From Natronosalvus rutilus (GTDB lineage: Archaea > Halobacteriota > Halobacteria > Halobacteriales > Natrialbaceae): a DNA stretch of 64,000 nt. This document shows, piece after piece, positions 35,872-44,241 of this stretch (positions are counted from its first letter, which is position 1; each line of letters begins with the position of its first letter). The stretch is taken from contig NZ_CP100355.1 in assembly GCF_024204665.1 (NCBI RefSeq), positions 3,019,451 through 3,083,450 of the forward strand, given 5' to 3'. Position numbers and translations under genes: made by a program. The notes under the pieces were generated by a model that worked only from the letters and a program-made list of their open reading frames with translations, was not told where the DNA came from and made no database searches.

Positions 35872-37080
35872 ATGGGAACCCGGGGCGGCACACGAATCGA
35901 TCCCGTGGCCGATGGTGCTAGTGGTGGCGTCGGGATGGTCAGCGAGTCCATCGAGTCGTTACGGGTGATCGACCCGCTCGTCCTCTCGCTAGGAGTCGTC
36001 GGACTCGTGGCCCTCGCACTCGGTGGCTGGTGGGTTCTTCGCTGGTTCAACCGATCGCCGGGGAATCGGCTGCGACGGCTCCTCACGAAGTACGACGACG
36101 TGGCGGTCGTGATGCATCCGAACCCCGATCCGGACGCGATGGCCTCGGCGATGGGCGTTGCGGCGATCGCAGAGAGCGTCGACACCGACGCGACGCTCTA
36201 CTATCCGGGCGAGATCCGCCACCAGGAGAATCGAGCGTTCCGAACCGTACTCGAACTCGAACTCGAGACCGTCGAGTCGGCCTCGGATATCGACTCCGAG
36301 ACGGTCGTGCTGGTCGATCACAACACGCCGAGAGGGTTCACCGGCGCCCAGATGGTCGAACCGCTCGTCGTCGTCGATCACCACCCTGGAAACGGTACAG
36401 GAACGACGTTTACCGACGTGCGAACGGAGTACGGCGCCGCGTCGACGATCCTGGTCGAGTACCTTGAGGAGACCGGCGTCGACCTGGTCGATAGCGACGA
36501 CTCCGGTGGCGGCGACGTGGAGTTGACCGAGGAACTGGCGACGGGGCTGCTCTACGGCATCCTCTCGGATACGAACCACCTCACGAAAGGTTGTTCGGCG
36601 GCCGACTTCCAGGCCGCGTCGTTTCTCTTTCGGGCCATCGACGAGGAGAAGCTAGACCGGATCGCGAACCCGCAGGTGAGCGACGACGTGCTCCAGATCA
36701 AGGCCGACGCGATCCAGAAAAAGCGCATCGAGGGATCGTTCGCCATCTGTGACGTCGGCGAGATCGGTAACGTCGACGCGATTCCCCAGGCCGCAGACGA
36801 GTTGATGCACCTGGAGGGCGTGACGGCGGTCGTCGTCTACGGCGAACACGACGGCACGATTCACCTCTCCGGTCGCTCTCGAGACGACCGCGTTCACATG
36901 GGCGAGGCCCTGCGCCACGCCGTCAGCGACATTCCGATGGCGAACGCGGGCGGTCACGCGCGCATGGGCGGCGGCCAGGTGTCGGTCGATCACATGAACG
37001 GCATCGGTCCCTCCGACGGCGTGAGCAAACCGGAGTTCGAAAAACGCGTCTTCTCGGCGATGGCGGGCGAGCGTTCCTGA
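35872..37080 (+). CDS. Membrane-anchored DHH-family phosphoesterase
   Basis: About 402 aa. One membrane helix at about residues 40-60 (LVLSLGVVGLVALALGGWW) is followed by a full DHH/DHHA1 phosphoesterase. Its motifs are VVMHPNPDPDAMASAMG, VLVDHNTPRG, VVDHHPGNG, GILSDTNHLTKG and the C-terminal ANAGGHARMGGG. It belongs to the same superfamily as the soluble protein at 7790-8806 but is longer and tethered to the membrane. It might be a nanoRNase or cyclic-dinucleotide phosphodiesterase. The ATG at 35872 fits a TTATAATCG element about 45 bp upstream; GTG 35863 is possible. Confidence 0.86.
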   Translation: MGTRGGTRIDPVADGASGGVGMVSESIESLRVIDPLVLSLGVVGLVALALGGWWVLRWFNRSPGNRLRRLLTKYDDVAVVMHPNPDPDAMASAMGVAAIAESVDTDATLYYPGEIRHQENRAFRTVLELELETVESASDIDSETVVLVDHNTPRGFTGAQMVEPLVVVDHHPGNGTGTTFTDVRTEYGAASTILVEYLEETGVDLVDSDDSGGGDVELTEELATGLLYGILSDTNHLTKGCSAADFQAASFLFRAIDEEKLDRIANPQVSDDVLQIKADAIQKKRIEGSFAICDVGEIGNVDAIPQAADELMHLEGVTAVVVYGEHDGTIHLSGRSRDDRVHMGEALRHAVSDIPMANAGGHARMGGGQVSVDHMNGIGPSDGVSKPEFEKRVFSAMAGERS

Positions 37081-37180
37081 CGCCGTTTCTACTGATATCG
37101 CTACTGCCTGCCCCCGACCCGCACGACTCGAGAGCCCAGGGAGAGACGCGCTTTTACCGTCGACAGTCCAAGACACGAGC

Positions 37181-38293
37181 ATGGCAACCGGACCGGCGAC
37201 GTGGGAATACCGCGACGACCACTACGAGGAGTTCGGGCGAACGTACTTCAGGCGCTACGGCGACGGGCTGCTCTCGAGTATCGGCCTCGGGACCTACCTC
37301 GGCGAACCGACGGACGACGTCGACGAGGGCTACGAGGCAGCCATCCTGCGAGCGCTCAAGCGAGGGTGTAACGTGCTCGACACCGCGATCAACTACCGGT
37401 GCCAGCGGAGCGAACACGTCGTCGGGCGAGCCCTCGAGCGGACGGATATCGACCGCGACGCGATTTTCGTCGCGACGAAGGGCGGCTTCGTACCCTTCGA
37501 CGGGGAGCGCCCGGACGACCCGGGCGAGTACGTCAGGGAAACGTACGTGGAGCCTGGACTCGTCGACCGCGAGGACCTCGCCACGGGGAGCCACTGCATC
37601 GCCCCCGACTACATCGAGGACCAACTGGATCGGTCCCTCGAGAACCTCGACACGCACGTCGACCTCTACTACGTGCACAACCCGGAGACCCAGTTGCGAG
37701 ATCGGTCCCGAGAGGCAGTTTACGACCAGCTCGAGGCGACGTTCGTCCGTCTCGAGGAGCGGGCTGCCGCGGGAGATCTCTCACACTACGGCGTGGCGAC
37801 CTGGGAGGCGTTCCGCGTCCCGGAGGATCACCCGTCGTACCTCTCTATCGGCGAGATCGTCGAGCGCGCCCGCGCCGCCGCGAGCGAAGCGGGCACGGGT
37901 GGCACGCACTTTCGGGCGATTCAGCTCCCGTTCAACGTCGCGATGGCCGACGCGTTCACGGTCGCGAGCCAACCGGGCCCGGACGGGCCACAGAGCGTCC
38001 TCCAGTTTGCCACCGAAGCCGGGCTCAACGTGTTCACGAGTGCGAGCATCGCCCAGGGTAAACTCACGAGCGACCTTCCAGAAGACGTGGCGACGATTCT
38101 CGAGGGGGACTCGCCGGTCCAGCGAGCGATCAACTTCGCTCGGTCGGCACCGGGGGTAACGACGTCGCTGGTCGGTATGAGCCGCCCCGAACACGTCGAG
38201 GAGAACGTCGATGCCGGGCGATTCGACCCGCTCGGTGCGTCGACGTTCGACGAGCTCTTCGTGGGGCCCGACAGCGATTCCGGCGAGTCCTAG
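37181..38293 (+). CDS. Aldo/keto reductase
   Basis: 370 aa. The catalytic tetrad of the family is visible: D67 and Y72 in NVLDTAINYRCQ, K100 in FVATKGGF and H166 in DLYYVHNPE. The C-terminal cofactor region has SVLQFATEAGLNVF and LVGMSRPEHVEEN. It would reduce a carbonyl with NAD(P)H. The substrate is unknown, and the length is a little above average because of an acidic N-terminal stretch. Its stop overlaps that of the convergent zinc-finger microprotein gene by 4 nt. Confidence 0.9.
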   Translation: MATGPATWEYRDDHYEEFGRTYFRRYGDGLLSSIGLGTYLGEPTDDVDEGYEAAILRALKRGCNVLDTAINYRCQRSEHVVGRALERTDIDRDAIFVATKGGFVPFDGERPDDPGEYVRETYVEPGLVDREDLATGSHCIAPDYIEDQLDRSLENLDTHVDLYYVHNPETQLRDRSREAVYDQLEATFVRLEERAAAGDLSHYGVATWEAFRVPEDHPSYLSIGEIVERARAAASEAGTGGTHFRAIQLPFNVAMADAFTVASQPGPDGPQSVLQFATEAGLNVFTSASIAQGKLTSDLPEDVATILEGDSPVQRAINFARSAPGVTTSLVGMSRPEHVEENVDAGRFDPLGASTFDELFVGPDSDSGES

Positions 38294-38460
38294 CGAATCT
38301 CCTTCCACTCCCGCTCGCAGTTCGGACACCGCCGGATCGTGGTGATCGTGTCCGGGTCGTTCTCCGTCTTCAGCGGTTTCCCGCACTCGGCGCAGGTCAC
38401 TCGCTCGTAGGTGTCTTTCTCGAGTTCCCCTTCGCGGAGTGCCTTCCGGATAGATTTCAT
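38290..38460 (-). CDS. 56-aa zinc-finger protein, HVO_0758-like
   Basis: I translated this 56-residue frame from the minus strand. It starts MKSIRKALREGELEKDTYER and carries two cysteine pairs, CAEC and CPNC, 22 residues apart, which should hold one zinc. It closely resembles the HVO_0758 family of small haloarchaeal zinc-finger proteins. The gene converges on the aldo/keto reductase with overlapping stop codons. Molecular role unknown. Confidence 0.85.
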   Translation of the reverse strand: MKSIRKALREGELEKDTYERVTCAECGKPLKTENDPDTITTIRRCPNCEREWKEIR

Positions 38461-38691
38461 GTTGACCACCTACGAAGGTGGAGAAGAAAAAGACCGGTGT
38501 CTCGGAACTATTTCGATTCGAAGGTTTCCGAACCCCGCGTGGATACGGGCCGACGCATGTTGTGACTGAGTTCCGGGCCGCGTACGGGCCGGTCGTCCCG
38601 TTCGTGGAGTCTGGCTCGTCGAAATACCGGCCTCGAGGCGGGCTTCGCCGAATTCGTCGCCGTTTTTACCCTCCAGCCGAACGATTCACCG

Positions 38692-39831
38692 ATGGAGTAC
38701 ACCCAGGAGCGCGTCGCCACGCTCCACCGACTGACGGAGGCCCCCGTCGGATTCGACGGCCTCGAACCCGTTCTCGAGCGGACCGTCGTCGTCGTGCCGA
38801 TGACGGATCGGGAACAGGAGCGGCCCGCAGCGACGGGCGTCCTGTCGGCGCTCGAGTCGATTCGGCCGGCCCCCGAACGCGTGATCGTTCCGGTCCGGGC
38901 CGACCCCGACCGGATCGAGTCGTTTCGCGTGTGGGCCGAGTCGTTCGACCTGTCGGTCCAGGTGCTGTGGTGTAATGCACCCGCCGTCGAGAAGCTGCTG
39001 GCGAGGAAGGAGCTCGACGGCGATCTAGGGAAGGGTCGGGACGTGTGGCTCGCGCTCGGTCCAGCGATTGCCCAGGGGGAGTACGTCGTCGTCCACGACG
39101 CCGACGCGACGAGCTTTCGACCGGACCACGTCGTCCGGTTGCTCGAGCCGCTGGCGATGGGCTACGACTTCTCGAAGGGATACTACGCGCGCGTCGAAGA
39201 CGGCCGACTCTACGGGCGGCTCTGTCGGCTCCTCTACGAGCCCCTCGTCGAGGCAGTGCGCGCCGACCACGACGACCCCGTCGTCGAGTACCTCGCCGCG
39301 TTTCGATACGCGCTGGCGGGCGAGTTCGCGGTGACGGCCGACCTCGCCAGCCGACTCCGGCCACCCCGGGCGTGGGGTCTCGAGGTGGCGACCCTCGGCG
39401 ACGCGTTCGAGCACGCTAGCTTCGAGGGATCCGCGCAGGTCGATCTCGGTATCCACCGACACGACCACCGAAACGTCGACGGCGACGCTGGCCTTGAGGG
39501 GATGAGTCGAGACGTCGCCTCCTCGATCCTTCGCGTACTCGAGGCCAACGACGTCGACGTCGACTACGAGACCCTGGCGACGCGGTACCGCACGGTCGCC
39601 GACCGACTGATCGACCAGTACGCGGCCGACGCCGCGTTCAACGACCTCTCGTACGATCGAGACGGAGAACGAGAGCAGGTAACCCGCTACGCGAGGTCGC
39701 TCACCCCACCCAAAGGGGAACGACGGCTCCCGCCCTGGGCAGCGGCGCCCGTCGAGCCGGACGCGCTCGTCCAGGCGGCGACGCCGTGGACGCCTTCGGC
39801 CGCCTCGCTCGAGTCGACCACGCAAGACTAA
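38692..39831 (+). CDS. Glycosyltransferase related to glucosyl/mannosyl-3-phosphoglycerate synthase (GT81-like)
   Basis: 379 aa. A GT-A fold is indicated by RTVVVVPMTDREQER, the GKGRDVWLALG segment and the metal-binding HDADATSF. The helical YDFSKGYYAR and the WGLEVATLGD stretch recall GT81 enzymes that make glucosylglycerate or mannosylglycerate precursors, which are compatible solutes. That substrate is inference; other nucleotide-sugar transferases share the fold. It has its own upstream region and is followed 26 bp later by a small unknown gene and a Nudix gene. Confidence 0.82.
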   Translation: MEYTQERVATLHRLTEAPVGFDGLEPVLERTVVVVPMTDREQERPAATGVLSALESIRPAPERVIVPVRADPDRIESFRVWAESFDLSVQVLWCNAPAVEKLLARKELDGDLGKGRDVWLALGPAIAQGEYVVVHDADATSFRPDHVVRLLEPLAMGYDFSKGYYARVEDGRLYGRLCRLLYEPLVEAVRADHDDPVVEYLAAFRYALAGEFAVTADLASRLRPPRAWGLEVATLGDAFEHASFEGSAQVDLGIHRHDHRNVDGDAGLEGMSRDVASSILRVLEANDVDVDYETLATRYRTVADRLIDQYAADAAFNDLSYDRDGEREQVTRYARSLTPPKGERRLPPWAAAPVEPDALVQAATPWTPSAASLESTTQD

Positions 39832-39857
39832 TCACCGCTTCGTTCGTTGCAGGGTCT

Positions 39858-40448
39858 ATGGGGACCGGACTCGATCAGCGGACGAGCGACGAACTCGCCG
39901 GGATCGTCGACCTCTTCGGCGGGCTCACCCGGACGGAACTCGAGCGCGCCCTCTCGGAAGTCGCGTTCCGCGCGGACGGGCAGTCGGTCGACGAGGACGC
40001 TGCAGCGGGAGCGATCGAGGCGTCGCTGGACGCGTTCGCGCTGGTTCGCTACGAACTCCGTGGCAACGGTCACGCCACCGACGGAGGCACCGAGAGCGGT
40101 GACGGGGACGCGCTCTTCGTCCCCGGTCCGACCGCGTTCCCTCGCACCCCCGAGCACGCGGAGGACCTTCCGCACATTCTCGACGTGTCGCCACGTGACC
40201 CCGACCAGGACGCGGTCGGGGAGGCCGCCCGAGACCGATTTTTGGCGGACGTCGAGACGGTGCTCGAGGGTGAGGGTGGGCGTGGCGACGGTAGCGAGAA
40301 CGTGGACGGGAGCGACGACGGTACCGAGAACGTGGACGAGACAGCCATCGAGAACCTGATCGACCTGAGCTACGACCTCGAAGCGTGGGCTCCGCTCGAC
40401 CTGACGGCCGAACGAACCAGACTCGTCGAGGCGCTAGAGGACGCCTGA
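39858..40448 (+). CDS. Haloarchaeal protein of unknown function, acidic
   Basis: 196 aa. The N-terminal half is helical (LDQRTSDELAGIVDLFGGLTR, LERALSEVAFRADGQ, AAGAIEASLDAFALVRYEL). An acidic loop with the repeat GSENVDGSDDGTENVDET precedes a last helical piece (IENLIDLSYDLEAWAPLDL). I think it belongs to a family numbered about DUF7109, from memory. It lies between the glycosyltransferase and Nudix genes on the same strand. The start is the ATG at 39858. Confidence 0.72.
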   Translation: MGTGLDQRTSDELAGIVDLFGGLTRTELERALSEVAFRADGQSVDEDAAAGAIEASLDAFALVRYELRGNGHATDGGTESGDGDALFVPGPTAFPRTPEHAEDLPHILDVSPRDPDQDAVGEAARDRFLADVETVLEGEGGRGDGSENVDGSDDGTENVDETAIENLIDLSYDLEAWAPLDLTAERTRLVEALEDA

Positions 40449-40460
40449 CCGGGGATTCGT

Positions 40461-41054
40461 ATGACGACACGACGGCTCACACTCGAGGCGGTCATCGACT
40501 TTCAGCCCACCGAGATAGACGACCAGCCGTACGATGCCGCCGTGCTCGCCCCCGTGATCGACCGCGACGGCGAGGACCACCTGCTCTTTACGCGCCGGGC
40601 CGACCACCTCGGGGAACACCCCGGCCAGATGAGTTTTCCCGGCGGCGGCAGGGAGCCACACGACGACTCGATCCTCGAGACCGCCCTCCGAGAGGCCGAC
40701 GAAGAGATCGGCCTCAAGCCGTCGGCGGTCGACGTGGTCGGCCAGTTAGACGACATTCGGACGGTCACGGAGTACGCCGTGACGCCGTTCGTCGGGCGAA
40801 TTCCGGATCGTTCGTACGACCCGGACGAGCGCGAGGTCGCCGAAATCGTCGTCCTGCCGCTCTCGGGGTTTCTCGACCCGGACAACTACGAGTACGACAG
40901 ACGCGACCACCCCTACTACGGTGACATCGTCATCCACTACTTTCACGTCGACGGCTACACCGTCTGGGGGGCGACGGGTCGCATTCTCGTCCAGTTGCTC
41001 GAGCTGTCGACGCCGTTCGAGGCGCCCGAGCGGGTCGAACGCTCGCAGTACTGA
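40461..41054 (+). CDS. Nudix hydrolase, CoA pyrophosphatase type
   Basis: 197 aa. The Nudix box GGGREPHDDSILETALREADEEIGL is complete except that its first part carries a two-residue change in spacing. The upstream LLFTRRADHLGEHPGQMSFPGG is the extra signature of CoA pyrophosphatases of the YeaB/NudL type. These cleave CoA or acyl-CoA into phosphopantetheine and ADP. The gene begins 12 bp after the previous one, so they are likely co-transcribed. Confidence 0.9.
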   Translation: MTTRRLTLEAVIDFQPTEIDDQPYDAAVLAPVIDRDGEDHLLFTRRADHLGEHPGQMSFPGGGREPHDDSILETALREADEEIGLKPSAVDVVGQLDDIRTVTEYAVTPFVGRIPDRSYDPDEREVAEIVVLPLSGFLDPDNYEYDRRDHPYYGDIVIHYFHVDGYTVWGATGRILVQLLELSTPFEAPERVERSQY

Positions 41055-41108
41055 CTACCCGCCGTGGTAGGTGGGTAGGTACGTGCTAGAAGACCCGTAC
41101 CGGCCGAC

Positions 41109-41543
41109 TCACCGAACAATCGTCACGGGAACCGGCGACCGACGAGCGACCGTCTCCGCGACGCTCCCCAGGAGAATGCGACTCGCACCCCGTCGACCGT
41201 GGCTCCCGATGACGATCTGATCGACCGAGTGCTCCTCGGCGTAGTCGATGATCGAGTGCGCGACGCGACCGACGACGAGTTCGGTCTCGCAGTCGACGCC
41301 GCGGTCGGCCGCCTTCTCGGCGACGTTCTCGAGCAATGTCTCGCCGCGTTCCTTGCTCTGTCGGTGGATCTCCTCGTAGTTGATCATCGCGCCTCCCTCG
41401 AGACCCGGCGCTCCGTAGAGGTCGGCCGGGTCGATGACGTGGAGGCCGACGATGGTCGCGTCGGGGTGCTCTTCGAAGGCGAACTCGAGGGCGTCTGCCG
41501 CGCGGTCGGAGCCGTCGACTGGAACCAGGATTCGGTTTCGCAT
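41109..41543 (-). CDS. Universal stress protein UspA family, second copy
   Basis: 144 aa, single Usp domain. ILVPVDGSDRAADALEF at the start and GSHGRRGASRILLGSVAETV at the ATP-binding end mark the family. I chose the ATG at 41543, because a GATATTAAC AT-rich element lies about 25-30 bp upstream on the minus strand. It is not adjacent to the other Usp gene and is not its close duplicate. Confidence 0.9.
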   Translation of the reverse strand: MRNRILVPVDGSDRAADALEFAFEEHPDATIVGLHVIDPADLYGAPGLEGGAMINYEEIHRQSKERGETLLENVAEKAADRGVDCETELVVGRVAHSIIDYAEEHSVDQIVIGSHGRRGASRILLGSVAETVARRSPVPVTIVR

Positions 41544-41646
41544 GGGTGAACGTACACGCTCCAGTATGTTAATATCGGCTACCGTTCCTGGCTGGCTGGA
41601 ACGTGACATCGGTTCCCGTATATAGGAGGCTGGAGTGCTCGCTCGT

Positions 41647-41669
41647 GTAGCTCGTGCTATGTGAGCTAC
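41647..41669. repeat. Inverted repeat between UspA and L15e genes
   Basis: GTAGCTC and GAGCTAC form a 7-bp stem around a 9-nt loop. A third, related GAGCTAC follows at about 41680. The region 41544-41768 holds no gene, and these dyads may lie in the 3' end of the L15e transcript. Confidence 0.35.
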
Positions 41670-41768
41670 CGACTAGTCGAGCTACAACGGGAACGAAAAC
41701 AGCACCGACGCTCGAGAGGCGCCAAAATGCGTTCGCAGAAAGCGAGTCTCGAGCGGCCGAGTGTGCGA

Positions 41769-42359
41769 TTACTCGGAGCTACGCTTGCCGCTGTTCAGCG
41801 AGGGACGGACGTTCTCGGTTCCCTTGCCGCGGTTGTAGAGACCGCGGTTGGACTTGCCCGCGTTGGTCAGCCCGCGGAAGGCCCGGTTCTTGTGGGTGTC
41901 GGCACAGATCCAGTTGAGGTCGTCGTCGTTTTCGATGGCGGGGTGGTTCGGGTCGACGAGGATCACTTCGAACCACTTCTGCCCGCCGTCTTCACCGACC
42001 CAGTAGCTGGCGAGGACGCGGAGGTTGGGGTACTTTCGGGAGACGCGCTCTTCACCGATGCGCTGGATGTTCTTCCGGCGACCGATGCGGTTGACGCCCT
42101 GGCGCTTCGTCCGGCGCCCGGCCTTGTGTCGCTGCTTGCGCGCGTTCCCCTTGCGGACGGCGACGCGCGTCACGACGATGCCCTGCTTTGCCTTGTAGCC
42201 GAGCTCGCGCGCCTTGTCCAGTCGCGTCGGGCGCTCGATGCGCTCGATGGCGCCCTCTTTGCGCCACTCCTGTTTTCGTTGCCACTGCAGTTCGCCGAGC
42301 TTGCCGTCGCCCGGGTTCTTCCATGCCTCCTTGATGTGGGAGTAGAAGCTTCGTGCCAT
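41769..42359 (-). CDS. rpl15e: Ribosomal protein L15e
   Basis: 196 aa, full length. Family blocks MARSFYSHIKEAWKNP, RIERPTRLDKARELGYKAKQ, GRRTKRQGVNRIGRRKNIQ and NAGKSNRGLYNRGKGTENVRPS are all kept. It binds 23S rRNA in archaeal and eukaryotic large subunits. Unlike most genes here it appears to have a leader of about 120 nt, with a hairpin at 42396-42414. Confidence 0.97.
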   Translation of the reverse strand: MARSFYSHIKEAWKNPGDGKLGELQWQRKQEWRKEGAIERIERPTRLDKARELGYKAKQGIVVTRVAVRKGNARKQRHKAGRRTKRQGVNRIGRRKNIQRIGEERVSRKYPNLRVLASYWVGEDGGQKWFEVILVDPNHPAIENDDDLNWICADTHKNRAFRGLTNAGKSNRGLYNRGKGTENVRPSLNSGKRSSE

Positions 42360-42395
42360 TGGTAGTCTGCGGGCGTTTCCCGGTTCAGAAGCGAT

Positions 42396-42414
42396 CTCGC
42401 GTTCGACACGCGAG
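42396..42414 (-). promoter_or_regulatory. Hairpin in the L15e leader
   Basis: CTCGCGT-5 nt-ACGCGAG is a perfect 7-bp stem 37 nt before the L15e start codon. The nearest TATA-like element on the minus strand is GCTTATACC at 42506-42514, giving an mRNA leader of about 120 nt. A control role in ribosomal protein expression is possible but unproven. Confidence 0.4.
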
Positions 42415-42579
42415 TAGCTTCCACATTCCAACCTGTGGCGTGAGCCGAACAGGTGCCCGCCGTCGCCCGCGGACCGACGAGTCGGTTGGTGCTATCAGCG
42501 TGGCGGGTATAAGCGCTTCGAACCGTCCGCTCGCGAGCGTACGTCGACCGAGAGATTGCTCGAGGCACCTACGCGCCCG

Positions 42580-44241
42580 TCAATATCCACCTGGCGGTGG
42601 CTGTTTGAAGTCGCCAGCCGCATCGCTCGAGGACAGCCGGCTGAGCAACCAGAGGACGGCGATCGGAACCCCGATCAACAGGACGACGGTCAGCAACGCG
42701 TCGAGTGCGTCGACGACGGCCGCCGCCCCCAGGACGAGGATGACGGCGAGGGCGGTGACCACGAGTTGGCTTCGCAGTCCCGTTCCAATACGACTTCGAG
42801 TCGTCGACAGCCACCCGGAACCCATAGCGATCGATCCGACGAGGGCGAACACCGCGAGCAGTGCCAGCGTAACCGGGGCGAGGGCGTGCCATCGCTGTCC
42901 CGGCGGTGTTACGGCGCCGATTCCGTACATGGCGAGTACCGCGAGGGAAACCCCGATTCCGCCGACGACGACCGTCCCCATTGCGTGGACGAGTTCCGAC
43001 TGGCGGCTGTCGACCGACGGCCCCAGCTGTGTACGGAGGGCGTGACTCCGCTCGGTGAGATCCCAGACCGTAATCGCGCCCGCTACGGCGAGAAACACGC
43101 CAATCGGAGCGAGACCGAGTCGAGAGCCGACGAACGTTGCGACGAGCATCGACCCGCAGCCGAGTCGTCGAAGCCACCCTCGCCAGTCACGCAGGTCCGA
43201 CGCGAGCGGAATGACGAGCAACTCGAGGAGGACGACCGTCAACAACGTGCCGAACGGGACCCAGACCGCCACGTTCGGGTCGACCTCGACGAACGGGAGA
43301 GATGCCAGCGCGAACGCGACAGGCGGGACGACCAGACCGCCGGTGGCGAACGCGACCGTTCGGAGCGGAACGGGGCCGAACCAGGCGCGCGCCGGCGAGG
43401 CGACCATCCAGCCGAGACAGATCACACCCGCGCCGAGAGACACGCCCAGGAGCGCGAGGTGCAGGCCGCCGCTCTCCAGAGCGAAGCGGACGAGGGCGCC
43501 GACGGTTCCCATCGCTCGCAGTGTCGACTCGAACGCGTCGCCGGTTCCCGGGGCCAGCAGCACGACGATTCCAATCACGAGAACGTAATAGGCACCCGTC
43601 GGAATCTTCCGTACCCGTTGGACGATCGATCGAACGGTCAGCGTCGACGTTCGATCCGGGAGGAGTCGCTCGAGGGCGGATCCGGCACACGCGACTAACA
43701 CCGTCGCCATCACGGACAGCGCGAGCACGGAGAGAAGACTCGCGTGCGATCCAATCGTCACCGCCTCGAGCGTCAGTCTCGTCCCCGAAAGTACCCGTCC
43801 GACGACGCCGGTCGCCAGGGCGAAAACCCCGACGGTGACGGGGAGCGACGAGAGGGTCGAGTCGCGAACCGACCAGGCGGCCGACTCCCGATTCGACTCG
43901 CCGTCGATTCCTGCGGCACCGATCGCGAGGACGGCGACCGTGTTCGTGACGACCAAGAGCAGGCCCACACCGCCCTCGTAGACGGCGAGACCCCAGCCGC
44001 CGAGGACGGTGAGCAGGCCTGTCGTGATGAGGACGCTGCCGAGGGCTCGACGAGCGAGTCGGTCCGAAGCGGCGAGTACGGCCCCCAGAGCCAGTCCGAG
44101 TGCGCCCAGACCCGCCAGCGCGCCCTCGAGTCCGTATCCGGCGCCCCAGCAGATACCAACCGTCGTCACCGCTGCGATGGCCGTGGCGAGCAAGCGAAGG
44201 TCGGTGGCTGCGACCGCACGATCCGTCTTCACGTCGACCAC
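42580..44241 (-). CDS. Polytopic membrane protein, last gene of the DUF58 operon
   Basis: 553 aa with about 13-15 hydrophobic segments spread along the chain and short polar loops. It begins MVDVKTDRAVAATDLRLLATA and ends in a proline-rich KQPPPGGY. I believe it is the DUF7519 family found next to DUF58 genes in haloarchaea, from memory. It overlaps the DUF58 gene by 13 nt. No known transporter motif is visible. Confidence 0.78.
   Translation of the reverse strand: MVDVKTDRAVAATDLRLLATAIAAVTTVGICWGAGYGLEGALAGLGALGLALGAVLAASDRLARRALGSVLITTGLLTVLGGWGLAVYEGGVGLLLVVTNTVAVLAIGAAGIDGESNRESAAWSVRDSTLSSLPVTVGVFALATGVVGRVLSGTRLTLEAVTIGSHASLLSVLALSVMATVLVACAGSALERLLPDRTSTLTVRSIVQRVRKIPTGAYYVLVIGIVVLLAPGTGDAFESTLRAMGTVGALVRFALESGGLHLALLGVSLGAGVICLGWMVASPARAWFGPVPLRTVAFATGGLVVPPVAFALASLPFVEVDPNVAVWVPFGTLLTVVLLELLVIPLASDLRDWRGWLRRLGCGSMLVATFVGSRLGLAPIGVFLAVAGAITVWDLTERSHALRTQLGPSVDSRQSELVHAMGTVVVGGIGVSLAVLAMYGIGAVTPPGQRWHALAPVTLALLAVFALVGSIAMGSGWLSTTRSRIGTGLRSQLVVTALAVILVLGAAAVVDALDALLTVVLLIGVPIAVLWLLSRLSSSDAAGDFKQPPPGGY

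Noticed and set aside
42396-42414. Hairpin before L15e as the T arm of a tRNA
   Set aside because: The stem-loop has a five-base loop (TCGAC) or an alternative seven-base form, but no acceptor, D or anticodon arms fit around it.
42556-43698. 380-codon plus-strand frame opposite the polytopic membrane protein
   Set aside because: Antisense shadow. Its translation is Arg/Asp/Glu-rich with no known motif, and the minus strand shows regular membrane helices.
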